Shown here piece by piece: positions 1 through 11,948 of a DNA stretch of 64,000 nt. Positions within the stretch are counted from its first letter, which is position 1, and the number at the start of each line of letters is the position of its first letter. This stretch comes from Chinchilla lanigera (Eukaryota; Chordata; Mammalia; Rodentia; Chinchillidae). The translations under genes were made by a program, and so were the position numbers. Below the pieces are notes generated by a model. That model was not told the DNA's origin. It did not search any database and saw only the letters and a program-made list of their open reading frames with translations. Where the stretch lies: assembly GCF_000276665.1 (NCBI RefSeq), contig NW_004955437.1, forward strand, positions 3,435,127-3,499,126, in the 5' to 3' direction.

Positions 1-260
1 ACAACAACAAAAAAACCAAACCAAACAAAACCCCATCACACAACCAAGTGCAACATTTACTGGAGAGGCGCAACAACAGGTTTAAGCAGGAAAGAGGATC
101 AGTGAACTTGAAGATAGATGCACTGAGATCATCACATCTGAGGACCACGGAGAAATGAAGGGAATCAGATCCGTGGGGCGCCCTCAGACAGCAGCACACT
201 ACGAAATGACAGCAGAGAACCCGCAGAACAATTCTTGAAGTAATGGTTCCAAATTGTGGA
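1..260 (+). mobile_element. L1 fragment, ORF1 region
   Basis: The stretch around 90-260 follows the sense order of mammalian L1 ORF1 sequence (agtgaacttgaagatag, then gtggggcgcc) in decayed form. Confidence 0.5.
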
Positions 261-820
261 ATGTTGTGAAAAACATTCATCTTCTGCTTCACCCAGGACA
301 AACTCAGAGAGCCATGCCCACCCATCACACGCAAATTGCTGAGAGTATCCGGGCTTCAGACGCACAGCCCGAGCATTTGCAAACCCAACCGCGAAGCTGT
401 CACTTGGTTTTCCCCCAGGACGGTTTGTAATTTATTAACACCGTTACATCTTCTCCATATTCATTGTCTGACTTCCTGCTATTTAATGCGGGCATCTCAG
501 TTGTTTCATTCTTGCATTGATCATTCTGTTGTCCTGCATTTTGTTACTTATTTCACAGAAAATGTTACTCAGCCAAAAAAACAAATTGCTGAAAATCAAA
601 GCCAAAGTGAATTTTTTTTTTTAGTTAATGCAAACTTTATTTATAAAAGACTCTTAAATTCATTGTGTCCTGCCTTCTGCTCACACAGAATACAGTGACC
701 ACTGGGCAACTGGGAGAAGAGATCACAAACTCAAAGCTCTCAAAGCATTTTGGATAGTTAAAAGCTAGGAAAAATTAGGACAGTTTTATAAATGGTCAAT
801 CAGAAATAAAACGGAAGAAG
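260..820. other. Downstream intergenic, unassigned
   Basis: No gene is seen. AT-rich sequence with a T9 run near 613 may be the inserted part of an old repeat. Confidence 0.5.
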
Positions 821-821
821 A

Positions 822-986
822 GCCGGGTGTGGTGGCACACGCCTGTAATCCCAGCATTCGGGAGGCTGAGGCAGGAGGATCATTGCGAGTTTGAGGCCAG
901 CCTGGGCTACAAAGTGAGCTCAAAGCCAGCATGCACTGCATAGTGAGACCTTGTCTCAAAAAAAAAAAAAAAAAGAAAAGAAAAAG
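822..986 (+). mobile_element. B1 SINE
   Basis: It starts gccgggtgtggtgg, has the Pol III B-box region and the internal duplicated gaggccagcctg / caaagccagcatg arms, and ends in an A-rich tail. Confidence 0.9.
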
Positions 987-1204
987 GAAATAGAAACTAG
1001 TCTGTACTGATGGGCAGCTGTTCACAAGGCTACACCAACCTAAGCCACACAAGTCTGCTAGAGGTGGTGCCCAGGGAGACGGGCAGAGAATAGAGAATCA
1101 CAGACCCTGGGGCCCTACCCACTCCTCCTGCCAGCCATGGCCAGACTATATAGATATATATTTGTCTACACTAGCCTTGCTGAGCCACAATTTATTGGAA
1201 GTAA

Positions 1205-1395
1205 CAAAACAGAAGCAACTCTCCTATGAGGAGGCTGATAAGATTAACAGCTAATCTCTCATCAGGATCTATGGACCCCTGAAGGCAGAATGATGGTATA
1301 TTAAAAATGCTGAAGGAAAAAAAGAAAAAGAAAAAGAAACTATCAATCAAAGATCTTATACCTAGCAGAGAAATCCTTCCAAGATGAATGAGAAA
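1205..1395 (+). mobile_element. L1 fragment
   Basis: Sense L1 sequence (aagattaacagctaatctct, then a gctgaaggaaaaa motif) continues the order of the fragment at the left edge. Confidence 0.5.
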
Positions 1396-1580
1396 GCCGG
1401 GTGTCATGGTGCACACCTATAAGTCCAGCTACTCAGGAGGCTGAGGCAAGAGGATCACAAGTGCAAGGTCAGCCAGGGCAACTTGGCAAGATCCTGTCTC
1501 AAAACAATAAAAAACGCTGGGGATATAGCTCAGCACTCCCTAAGCTCCACTGTCAGTACCAAAAAGAAAAAGAAAAAATT
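1396..1580 (+). mobile_element. B1-dID dimeric SINE
   Basis: A B1 monomer is followed by an ID-like part (gctggggatatagctcag) and an A-rich tail. It is diverged. Confidence 0.8.
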
Positions 1581-1619
1581 AAGCCAGCGGGGCAGTATAT
1601 GCCTGCAGGCCTGATATAA

Positions 1620-2110
1620 AGACAGGCTGTGTGGCAAAACTGGCTGGGGAAATGAGCGGGACTTGTCAGTCACAAGATCCCAGGGCAACATGAATACCCC
1701 GTATGTAGAACTTCTTAGGCGCTCCTTTTATTAGTAATAATTTCGCCTTCTATAAACCTCACTGGCTAAGATACTGCCACTGCACAAAGCTAGGAGCTAC
1801 CTCCAGATGTGGACGCATAAAAAAGGATGGATGGGCCATAATGGAAGGCCGCTATGAGCATGAGTGTGTACGATAGCCCGCACCGCATCTGAACGTGGGG
1901 TGTACCATCTTTTTGGGGGGTGGGGTATACTATCATTTTTGGTTTTACCCTCTTTTTTCTCTTTGGCCCGAGTTTGCTCTGCAGACCTGGTTTCTCCCAT
2001 ACTCATTTACCCTGCACTTTTCAAATAAACTTTTTGGCACAGTTATTGGCTTGTTTCGTCCAATTCTTTGTTCCAGGCAAGAAAAACCTGGAATCCTTTT
2101 GACTAGTGAG
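1620..2110 (+). mobile_element. Possible LTR
   Basis: It has an AATAAA at about 2023 followed by a U5-like tttttggcacagttattggc stretch and a preceding TATA-like AT stretch. The ends were not defined and the family is not recognised. Confidence 0.35.
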
Positions 2111-2204
2111 CCATTTTTAAAGAAACTGCCCTGTAACAGTCACAGCTTCTCAGGAAACTGAGGCAAGAGGATGCTTGAACCCACAAGCTCAAGACAAAAC
2201 TGGA

Positions 2205-3290
2205 CAAAATAGTAGGGCTCTGTTCTCAAAAACCAAAACAAAATGACATGTGAAATTTGCAAAATGGCAGATTTAAATTCTACCTTATTAATAATTACAT
2301 TAAGTGTGAATGGGTTAAATATTCTAATTGTAAGACAAAGATTAACAGGATGATTTTTTTTTAAATGTTGTGTGCAGGGGTGTAGCATAGCAGTGGAATG
2401 TATGGTTAGCATGCAAAAGATTTTATCCCCCTCGCAGAAAATTCCAATTATATGCTGATTTTAAGACAGAAATAGGTTGAAAATAAAAAGAGAAAAATAA
2501 ACCTATAGAACTGTAACCAGAAGAGACAGAATAGCTATACTAATATTTTAAAAGTGGATTTTAAGATAAATGTTACTTGAGACAAAAAAGAACATTTTAT
2601 AATGATAAAAGGTCAGTCCATCAGGAAGACAGCAATTATAAACACCTGTGAACCAGAGCTCCAAAATACATGAAATAAAACTGACAAAACTGAAGGTAGA
2701 AATAGTCAATTCACTAATAATAGCTGGAGATACCACATTTTCAAAATTTCATTAATGGGTAGAACAACTAGAAGACCAGTGTCAACAAAAAAGAAGACTT
2801 GAACAACACTCCCAACCCAACAGCAGCGTGTATCTTGTGTGTGTATGTGTGGTGCTGTGCATTGGGTCTCTCTAAGTCACTAAGTTGCCGAAGCTGGGTT
2901 CAAACTTGCAATCCTCCTGCCTCAGCCTCCCAAGAACCCCTTGATTACAGGTGTGTGACATCATGCACAACTTGCATTCTTCTTAAGAGCACAAGAAACA
3001 TTCTCTAGGGCACACCATCTGTTAGGCCATAACAATCTCAATAAATTTAAAAAGGATTTAAGTCATTCAAGGAATCATACAAAGTATGTCCTCTGACCAC
3101 AGTGGGGTGAAATCAGAAATTAGTAATAGAAGGAAATTTGGAGAATTCAAAATATGTGGAACTTAAACAACATATTCCTAAATAACCCATGGGTCAAAGA
3201 GGACATCAGAAGGGAAATTAAAAAATACTTTTGAGGTGAGTGAAACAAAAATGCAACATACTGGAGTGTATGGGAGGTGGTGATAGGGAA
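2205..3290 (+). mobile_element. L1 ORF2 fragment
   Basis: The order and wording follow mammalian L1 ORF2 (5' endonuclease/RT region), for example ggtcagtccatcaggaagac, gttaggccataacaatctc and ccatgggtcaaagagg. It is interrupted by an inverted B1. Confidence 0.75.
2836..2972 (-). mobile_element. B1 SINE, old
   Basis: Antisense B1 (cctcctgcctcagcctccca) inserted within the L1 ORF2 fragment. Confidence 0.75.
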
Positions 3291-3338
3291 AGAAGTTTAG
3301 AGCTGAGAATACTTACATTTGAAGAAGAAAGAACTTGC

Positions 3339-3496
3339 GGGGCCTGTGGCCCACGCCTGTAATCCCAGCACTCAAGAGGCTGAGGCATGAGGATCGCTGT
3401 GAGCTCAAGGCCAGTTTGGGCTATATAGTGAGTTTAAACCAGCCTGAACTACATAGGGAGACCCTGTCTCAAAAACACACACACACACACACACAG
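3339..3496 (+). mobile_element. B1 SINE with (CA)n tail
   Basis: B1 with two gccag arms; its tail has become a run of CA repeats (3475-3494). Confidence 0.85.
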
Positions 3497-4550
3497 AACA
3501 AATTGGGTTTTGGAAAGGTCAACAAAATTGACAACACAAACTCTTCTCCCTTATCAGGTAGTCTTGTCTCTGCAGATGTAGTATTTCAATTATCTGTTGC
3601 TGTATAACAGCTGCCCCGAAACTCAGTGGCTTGAGAGAGCAGCAACCACTTATTTGCTGGAGATTCTGTATTTTGGGCGGGGCTTGGTGAGGTACGACTC
3701 ATCTCTGCCCCTCGTGGTGGTGTTGGGGATTTCACCCACGGAAACTGCTCCCCAGATGGAGGGAATATAATAATTCATACTGCCGAAGAGTATGAGCGTT
3801 AAAATAAATGCACTACTGTATAGATATCTATTTGGGTCTAGAAAAGGTTGAGTTGGAAAAGCAAGGGCTAAGAATATTACACTGTGAAATTATAGACAAG
3901 GAAGAATGCCTCTGACATCAGTAGAAGAAGGATACTGGGTAATTGACAGAACCGCTCCGGGAGCTGGAGAACCAAGACCCAAGATAAACCATGTGACTGT
4001 GGCCAGCGGCCATGGCTGTCACCAGTGGGCTGTGGCCGGCAGCAGGGAGAGCGCAAGGGAAACCCTCCCGCAAGTTCTCTGCCTCTGGCAACCACTGCGT
4101 CTCAGCAACAGGAATCAGGAGGAGTTCGGGGTGGGGCTGGCAGAGCTGACCTAGCACGGCTGTCCCTGGTGGCAAAGGCAGGCGGAGAGGAGGCTCCCAC
4201 AAGGAGCGCAAATGGCTCATAGCTCTCCTACACGTCAGACTTACAGAGCGCCACAGGAATAGGCTACATCGTGGTGGATACACAGGTAGCAAAAGCACAG
4301 GATCGTTCATGAGCATAATGCTCCAGGGGAGTAGGTACTTCCGCGGAGAGAGGGTTGAAAAGATGGGGACTTCAGTTGCATCTGTAACATTAGCAGACGG
4401 ACAACCTTTTACAAAATAGCAAAAGAACAGTACAGACAATACAAAGTGACAAAGAAAGTGGTAGGAAATTAACAACGCTTGTTGTATTATGTAACATTTT
4501 CTTAAAAAATGAAATCTCTCTAACAAAGAAGGCAAAAATGTTGACAGCTA
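3497..4550. other. Downstream intergenic
   Basis: 3580-3740 looks like an ancient interspersed repeat (attatctgttgctgtataac). The long minus-strand frame over 3918-4535 has no recognisable protein content. Confidence 0.6.
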
Positions 4551-4551
4551 G

Positions 4552-4704
4552 CTGGGCACGGTGATGCGTACCTGTAATCTTGGCTATCCAGGAGGCTGAG
4601 GCAGGAGGCTCACAAGTTTGAGGCCAACGTGGGCAATTTAGCGAGAGCTTGCCTAGCATGCACAAGGCCCTGGGTTTCATCCCTAGTATTGTTAAAAAAA
4701 AAGT
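4552..4704 (+). mobile_element. B1-dID SINE, internally deleted
   Basis: The B1 left part joins directly to an ID 3' part (gcctagcatgcacaaggccc) without the A-rich linker. Confidence 0.75.
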
Positions 4705-5569
4705 TAACAACTATGTGAGTATCATTATTTTCTATACTTATCCCTATGTTAGAAACACTGCTGATTTCAAATGCAAAAAAAAAAAAAAAAAAAATCACTC
4801 CAATAAATCAAAAGTGTGTGCCAGACAACTCAGGCCTGTGTGTCTCCTTATGTAACTGTTGAAGTGTGAATTAATCCCATACCCACAGGGCACAGGAAGC
4901 TCTTCCTGGCAGCGCCCACCTCTGTGTGTTTTCCAGCAATTGCCTGCAATCTCTGTCTCCAGCTCTAAGTTGGCAGGGACACGCTGCTGAAACCGTGACG
5001 TCATGCTTGGCCTGGTGCTGGTCCCTGGGAAGGGGTGATTCATTTCATTACTGAAATTCTAAGTCCCTTAACGTGCCTCCAAAGTTACCTGCTTTAGGGA
5101 AAATCGAGGCAAAAACTGAAGCGAGAATAAGAAATTCGGCACAGTGGGGAAGATCTGTCGGAAAACTCTGATTTTGTCCAGATACTGGGAGTACTGTGAG
5201 TAGTACAAATGAATCAGCGAGTCTGTCTCTATACATCATGTTTAGTAACAGGAAATCAGTTTCTCTTTGCCCGTCCCACCCCCAGAAATGTTTGGCAAAT
5301 TATTTAAAGATGGTAGGTTTGGAGGATTACCAAATTATTAGTCTTCCAGGCTTAGCATATGCCCGTTTGGTCTGGAGCATACTTCCTGGGTACAATGTGA
5401 GCTTAATAAATACTGGCTAGTATCATGCGGTGACAGAAAACCAAGTAATGTAAATAAAAAACGGACGAAGAATTGGCTACTCCATGTCTATGACATTTCT
5501 CCGGTTGGTACACAAACCATCAACAAGCACTTCAAGAGATGGTCAGCATCACTAGACACAGGGAGATTA
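4705..5569. other. Downstream intergenic, mostly unique
   Basis: There is a poly(A) run at 4774-4793 and an L2-like 3' end near 5370-5420. No gene seen. Confidence 0.6.
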
Positions 5570-6072
5570 AAATTTTTTAAAAAGTTTTTATTAGTGTGTA
5601 TTTGCAATATGAATAACGATTACATTTGTTGTGGGGAGCTGGTACTTGTTCCTAACACATTTTCTTTTATTTCCCCTTCCCCCGCCCCCGTCTTTTATCT
5701 CTTGGCTTGCTTCCTATTTGCAAAGGATCTTTCTGTTTCCTATTAGCTTTTACTTTTGCTCTTAAATTATTTACACATTGGGTTTCTCATAGAAGAGAAC
5801 CACACAATATCTAAGCTCATGTGTCTGATTTATCTCACTTAGTATGATGGTCTCAAGGTGCACCCATTTTCCTAAAAATGACTCAAGTTGTCCTTCTTTA
5901 TAGCAGAGTAGTACTCCATTGTTTATAAATACATTTCTTTATCCATTCCTCTGTGGATGGACATATAGACCACTTTCAAGATTTAGCTATTGCGAGTGGC
6001 ACTGTGACAAACATGGGTATGCATGGGTCAGTGCAGTGTGATGCCTTTAACTCTTCTGGAAAGACACCCAGA
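5570..6072 (-). mobile_element. L1 3' end, antisense
   Basis: It shares with 14757-15690 and 38380-38700 the L1 3' signature (atggtctcaaggtgca, tggatggacatata, aagatttagctattgc) read in reverse. Confidence 0.7.
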
Positions 6073-6353
6073 AGGGGTGGAACGGGACAGAGCATTTATT
6101 GTACTGGAGAGCTGTGTGTCAGAGCCGTAAGATGCCACTTTACACCCCTCAGCAAGACAAAAAGAAAAAGTAATGAGTGCTGCTGAGGATGCGGGCAGAC
6201 TGGAGACTTGGTGCAGGGTTGAGGGGATGTAGGATGGTACAGCTACCATGAACCACAGCATGATATTTCCTGGAAAATTACACACGAATTACCATGTAAT
6301 CCAGCAATCCCACTTGAGTGTGTATGCCTAAAAAGAACTGAAAGCAGGGTCTT

Positions 6354-6493
6354 TTTGAGACAGGGTCTCGCTATGCAGTTCAGGCTGACGTTGAGCTCAC
6401 TTTGTAGCCCAGGCTGGTCTCGAACTTGCAACGATCCTCCTGCCTCAGCCTCCCGAGTGCTGGGATTACAGGCATGTGCCACCACGCCCGGCT
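6354..6493 (-). mobile_element. B1 SINE with 15-bp target duplication
   Basis: It is flanked by exact tgaaagcagggtctt at 6339-6353 and 6494-6508. Low divergence suggests a young copy. Confidence 0.93.
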
Positions 6494-6888
6494 TGAAAGC
6501 AGGGTCTTGAAGAGACACTGTACACTCATGTTCACAGCTACTTTATTCACAATAGCTAACAGGGAAACAACCCAAGCATCCATCAACAGATTGAATGGAT
6601 AAACAATGGATTACGCAGCCTTCAAAAAGGAAATTCTGACACATGCTACCACACAGAACCCCGAGGGCCTATCCTAATTGAAACAATCCTGACCCAAGAA
6701 CACAAATATTGATTCCACTCATGAAAAGCTTCTAGAGGAGTTCAGTTCATACAGACTTAGAATGGTGGTTACTGGGGTAGGTGGTAGGGGAGTCAGGAGT
6801 TGTTATTAATGCAGGTATTTTCAGCTTTGCAGGAAGAAAAGTTCTGGAGATTGCATAGTAACATAAATATTCTCAATACAGAATGGTG

Positions 6889-6889
<1 letters not shown>

Positions 6890-6920
<31 letters not shown>

Positions 6921-7056
6921 AGACAGTCTTGCTATGCAGTTCAGGCTCGCCTTGAGCTCACTTTGTAGGCCAGGCTGGTCTTAAACTGGCAATGATCCTC
7001 CTGCCTCAGCCTCCCCAAATGCTGCGATTACAGGCATGCACCACCACACCTGGCTT
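6890..7056 (-). mobile_element. B1 SINE, first of two at the same target
   Basis: It has a long poly(T) start. Target agaatggtgc lies at 6880 and again at 7057. Confidence 0.93.
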
Positions 7057-7067
7057 AGAATGGTGCA

Positions 7068-7228
7068 TTTTTTTTTTTTTTTTTTTTTTTGGCTTTTTGA
7101 GACTCACTCTGCAGTTCAGGCTAGTGTTGAGCTCACTTTGTAGCCTAGGTTGGCCTCAAACTCACAACAATCCTCTTGCGTCAGCCTCCCGAGTGCTGGG
7201 ATTACAGGCGTGTGCCACCACGCCCGGC
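7068..7228 (-). mobile_element. B1 SINE, second of two at the same target
   Basis: It is flanked by agaatggtgcattt at 7057 and 7229. Confidence 0.93.
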
Positions 7229-7261
7229 AGAATGGTGCATTTTAAAGTGGTTAAAATGAAT

Positions 7262-7398
7262 CAGGTGTTGTGCTGCACCCCTGTAGTCCAGCTACTGAGG
7301 AAGCTGAGGCAGGAAGATCATTTGAGTCCAAGAAGTTTGAGGCCAGGCTGGGCAACATGGCAAGATCCTACCACAAAACAAAACAAACAAAACAATAC
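7262..7398 (+). mobile_element. B1 SINE, old
   Basis: Diverged B1 monomer with a CAAAA-rich tail. Confidence 0.75.
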
Positions 7399-7440
7399 AA
7401 AGGCTGAGGTGGTAAAATTTGTTTTCTAAAACTATAATTA

Positions 7441-9679
7441 AAAATTTTAAAGTTAAATAAATACTAGCTATCTTTATTTTACAGGCAAGGAAGTGATCTG
7501 ACCCAAAGTACTGTCAGGGCAGAGCTGGACCTAGGTGGGAGCTCTCGCCGAATCCGAGGCCGGCTTCTCCCAGGGGTGACACCTGATGGGGACCTGCTCA
7601 GCGCCCTACTGTGGAGCTGCCCCACAGAACCGTACTGAGGAAGTGCAGCGCTGTCTCGGCTGAGTGGCCCCCAGCAACCTGGTGCTCAGGCCGGAGTGCC
7701 CGCCTGAAGGGGCACAGTTGGTTCATCACGTTAACCTCACCACAGCATGCCTACCCCCTGCCCGTGTCAGCAGGACATGGCGGGGTTCAGAGAAAGAAGA
7801 GAGGGAGACAGACAGACCGACGGGCAGATAGTGACCGGCCCACTTAAAGCCGCCTTCTATTGCAGGGAGCGAAGCTGGTGCAAAGGGGCAGGGCTCCCCG
7901 CCAATGGTCAGGAAGCGACACCTTTCTAAGGGGGGTTCTAATTAAGACATGAGACGCACACTTCCCTGAAACTCAGCACTTCCCAGAGACCGGTAAGGCA
8001 CAGTGTACGTGGCAGCTGCTTTGTAAACAAAGGAAACTCGGGCGACAGCCACGAGGACGCGGCTCCCGTGCCTGGGCCACCTTGGGAGACTGAGGCTCCT
8101 CTCCAAGGAGATGAAGACTCCGTCACCAGCAGAATCCCAGGCAGGGACCAGGCGAGAGGCCAGCGTCCTCGGGTGGGCCGGGGCCATTCCGCACAGGGTG
8201 CCAGGACCGGGGTGCGGGTGAGGGCTGGCAGAAGAGCATCTGGGTCAGTGCGCGTGGGTCTGGCCCAGCCAGGGCTCTGCGAAGCCGTGCGGACAGGGGA
8301 GCTAGCGGGGCAGAACGGAGTTTCCCGTTCCGGCACCCAATGCTGCAGGGCTCAGCAGTAGGTGGTAGGTATCTGGCGATGGTAGTGACCGGAGGCCTCC
8401 CTTTTCTCTCGTACATGAGCTCCCTGAGCCCTCCGGGGCCTGGCCCTGCTGCTCAGTGCCACAGGGCTGAGCTCCCAGCAGACGCAGGGGCTGGCATCTG
8501 CAGTTCTGGTCACTCGAGGCAAGGTGCCGTGGGTTCCTGCAACATGCTAAGGTCACGTGTGTAGATTTCTGGTAATTGCAGACTAATAGACAATGCAAGT
8601 GGCTGTGTGCAGATTGTTGCACCCTCTCTCTATCCCTTCCCAAGCTCCTCCGGGAGTCTGTCAGACACGAAGGACAGACAAACCTGAGGGGCAGCGCTGA
8701 GGGCCTCCCCAGCAGACTCCGGCCGCCACAGACCGTCCTTTCCTGCGCGCTCCTGTCAGTCCCCGCTGTGCAGATGCATAAGCAGCTGGGATTCTGAGTT
8801 TCAGGATTCTTACTAACCAGCTCTAAAGTCAACAGATTTTGTCACCAGTGATGACGATAATCTCAGGGAACAGAGGGCTCTGGTGGGCCACGATGAAGAG
8901 TGGGCTCCAGTTCTGCTCTGAAGGTCGAGTAAGCGTGGTCGCAGCTCTTCCCTTCGGCCGCGGCTCCACGGCGATGGCTGTCTCGCCTGCGTGAGGCTTC
9001 GGTCCAGTCACCAGCACCACCAAGAACGGGTTAGTGGTGCTCACTGCTGATACTGTGAACCACATAACTGACTTATTGGGAAAAGTGCCAATAATGAGAC
9101 TGATTTCATTAACAAATACTTGAACACCAACGAGGAGGAGAATTCAAATGCAGAGATGATGCGAAGAAGCTGGAATAAAGGAACCCGTGTGGACCGCAAG
9201 GGTGCTGCAGGAGAAGGCGCGCTGCTCCCCCCGCACCGCCCACCTCGTGTAGAAAGTAGGGCCACAGGCGGGGCGACAGCGTCTCCTTAGGCCTCAGCAT
9301 TTGTCAGCATGGGTCCCTGAGGCACCGTGCTACGCAAGGAAGGAAAAACATGCTCAGCGCTGAACATCGCCTGAGATAGGTTTACTTGGGTTTCATATAT
9401 GAAAGGGTACAATTAAGTTTCATTTCCCAAGTTGACTCTGTCATAAAATCAGTTAAAAGGCAGAAGACCCACTAGTTCACGAAAAACAAACCCTCTGATC
9501 TGTCCAGTGATTTGGTCCATCTTAGCAAGACGCATGGTCGCTGCCTTCGCCCCTGGCTGTGCACCAGGGCGGGGATGCAGCGGCATCGACCGCCAGCCCT
9601 CGGCGCTCACTCCAAGTGGACCCCCAACATGGTTTCCAACCAAAGCTTTTCCTGAGGACGAAGCAAAACCAAGAACAAT
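7441..9679. other. Intergenic sequence downstream of FKBP5, GC-rich
   Basis: No repeat is recognised from about 7500 to 9679. Frames are numerous because of base composition, but none has protein-like repeats, domains or splice structure. 8120-8340 is CpG-rich. Confidence 0.6.
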
Positions 9680-9700
9680 GAAAACTAACTTTTAAAAAAA

Positions 9701-9706
9701 TTTATT
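9701..9706 (-). promoter_or_regulatory. FKBP5: FKBP5 poly(A) signal AATAAA
   Basis: The + strand TTTATT reads AATAAA on the gene strand, in the context TTCAATAAATTTTTTTAAAA. It is the only canonical signal between the stop codon and the downstream region. Confidence 0.75.
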
Positions 9707-9751
9707 GAAGGAACGCAGAAGTGCATCTAAATCATCTTTTAAACCATTTTT

Positions 9752-9894
9752 TTTTTTTTTTTTTTCTTTTTGGGACGGGGTTCAGCCTGGCCTTGAGCTC
9801 ACTTTGTAGCTCAGGCTGGCCTCGAACTCCCAGAGATCCTCCTGCCTCAGCCTCCTGAGTGCTAGGATTACAGCCATGTGCCACCATGCCTGGC
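9752..9894 (-). mobile_element. B1 SINE in FKBP5 3'UTR
   Basis: It is in sense orientation to FKBP5. Near-identical aaaccattttt / aaaccaattttt flank it. It ends about 45 nt before the poly(A) signal. Confidence 0.9.
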
Positions 9895-11948
9895 CAAACC
9901 AATTTTTAAACTCATTATATGCTGACTCACCACTCCATATGCAATCAAAACATGCTTTGAAGACGTCTGATTTCTATGCAAACCACTTGAGAGTATGAAT
10001 CTGATGCAAGAACGTATGAAGTCTCTCTTCCTGAGTGGTGGTGAGCACTGCCGTCACTGCGTGGAACCACTCACGTGCCCTCCCTCTCCCCCGACACGCC
10101 GGCCAGTTCCCCTCACGGCCCGTGACGCACACTTAGGAAACAGCTGGCGGAGGTCACGTCCTTTTTGGAACAGTTTCTCACTTGTTACCTGCGCAAGGCT
10201 AACTAACCTTTTCAGGCTCAAATTTCAGTGGCCTCATCGGACTCGTGCTCTACTCAACAGAGCTAAAAATACTAACAGTTAAGCAAATAAGCAAAATCAC
10301 TTTTGCTTTTCCTATCTCCTAGGCAAGATGTGGGCTTTTTAAAGAAACACTGCACAAAAGACAAAAGTGTGAATGAGAAATGAGAGAGTTTTAAAGGCAA
10401 AATCTCACAATTTAATTGCATTTGTTCCACAGAGAAGGCTGGGATAAAGGGAAATGATCTGATTTCTAGATTTTAAGGCCCTAACTTAATAATGAAAATG
10501 TCTCCTTAAACCACCATAAAAATAAAAACAAACCTAAATGCAGCTGCCAGTGTTCTTTAGGGCCTAAGAAAGCGAGACGGTCTAGGTTTGGGCAAACGGC
10601 TCCTTGGGCTGACGGATGCCTTCCCGTGAGTGTTTCTCGGGCCACGGCAAAGAAAGGCACGCTCAGTCTCATTTACTTACCCTTAAGGGCTAACACCCAA
10701 CTACATGCATGTATTTGTTTGAGGACTTGCTCTAATCCAATGCCCAAGTACTGGAGATTTAGGTTTGCTGTACCTGCACAGGAAGCCGTTTCACCTGTCA
10801 CAACTCACGCCAGAACAGAGAAGCCAGCAGCGCAGGGAGACAGAGCACCTGCCCGTCAAACCTGCAGGTAAACCCTTCATGCAGAAGGGCAAATACCTAG
10901 TTTTCAATCCCACAGACTTTTCAAACAATTAAGCTACTGAGCTGTAAAAAGTCAAGATGATTTTTGTATGGTAGAGGAGTGTAAAGTTCCATAAACCAAT
11001 ATACATGTTTATGAGCCAGTAATTAAAAAAAGACATAAAAGCTGCATGGATCCTAAATGGATACGTAAGTAAATCAACTCCAGGTCAGAGACACCCTAAG
11101 AGCAGGTTTTAGATCCTACCAGCAGGCTGGGAATGCACACAGGCTGCCAGCAGCAGTGCCGGCAGGAAGTACAGGCACTATCATCACCTCCTAGAAGGCG
11201 TAGCAAGGGAAGAGAAAGCACGGTTCTGATCGCTCTTTTCACATTTCAGCACCTCAGAATTTCATCTACAAAGAGGAAGCGAACCCAGAAGGGCGTTTTA
11301 GGAAGGACAGCGGCACTCCCCCAAGGGACAGGCTCACAAGGAGGCTGGCCGAGGCAGCCGGGAAGCAGCCGAGGCAGCAAGCAAGTGGCTTCTGAGGTTC
11401 TGGCTTTCAAGTCTGTGACACTGCTGTGGAGCCGAAGGGGTCCGCCCCCCTCCACCGTGGGCTCTGTTGGTTATAAGTGCAACAAGCTGCGTTCATAGCA
11501 CTTCAGCCATTTGAAAGACAAACTCGTGCTCTCCTGTCGGAAAGGAGAAATTCTTTAAGTGTTTTTCTTAAAGGTTTCTGCAGTGCTATGAAAGTTCAAA
11601 TGTAAAATCTAACAGCGCCAAATTGTTAGGGTGATCTCGAGAGACCCTGCAGCGGATACTGAAAGTTGACATGAACTGAAATAGGAGCCGCAAGGAGCCG
11701 CGGGTGGGTCTGCGCCCGGGCCCTCTCTGCTCTGTCCCGCCTGGAGTGGTCCCACGCCACCCCTCAGTGAACCCACTGGGCAGCAGCAGGGTGGTTGCTT
11801 TGGGGAAGCTACCGGTTGTGCTCTTTGCTTCCAGAATCACAGAGACTATAACAAACTTTACACTAAACACTGTTTAGTCCTGAGGTGGGTGGACGCCCAG
11901 GGAGGAGGGGCCGAGCTCTCCGGAACCTCTGCCCTCCTTGGCGTGGCG

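Larger units (their letters stand above)
6073..7440 (+). mobile_element. L1 3' end, sense, with nested SINEs
   Basis: Sense L1 (aatccagcaatcccact, ttcacaatagctaacag, ccatcaacagattgaatgg) ends in the cattttaaagtgg-type terminus. Four B1 copies split it. Confidence 0.65.
9680..11948 (-). other. FKBP5: FKBP5 3'UTR
   Basis: About 2.27 kb follows the TGA on the minus strand up to the only AATAAA in the stretch. The length is similar to the roughly 2.2 kb I recall for human. The cleavage point is inferred (about 20 nt past the signal). A B1 SINE sits in the last 200 nt. No other gene-like ORF is convincing here. An ATTAAA near 10411 could serve a shorter form. Confidence 0.8.

Noticed and set aside
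3918..4535. 205-codon minus-strand open frame
   Set aside because: No recognisable domain, overlaps frames on the other strand, and runs into a SINE at its 5' end.
8302..8832. 176-codon minus-strand open frame in GC-rich sequence
   Set aside because: Several overlapping frames on both strands are open because of base composition; low-complexity R/S/P/G/C-rich translation, no homologue recognised.
8829..9065. Possible conserved exon or pseudogene (78 codons, minus)
   Set aside because: I could not match it to any protein family, and flanking splice sites are not convincing.
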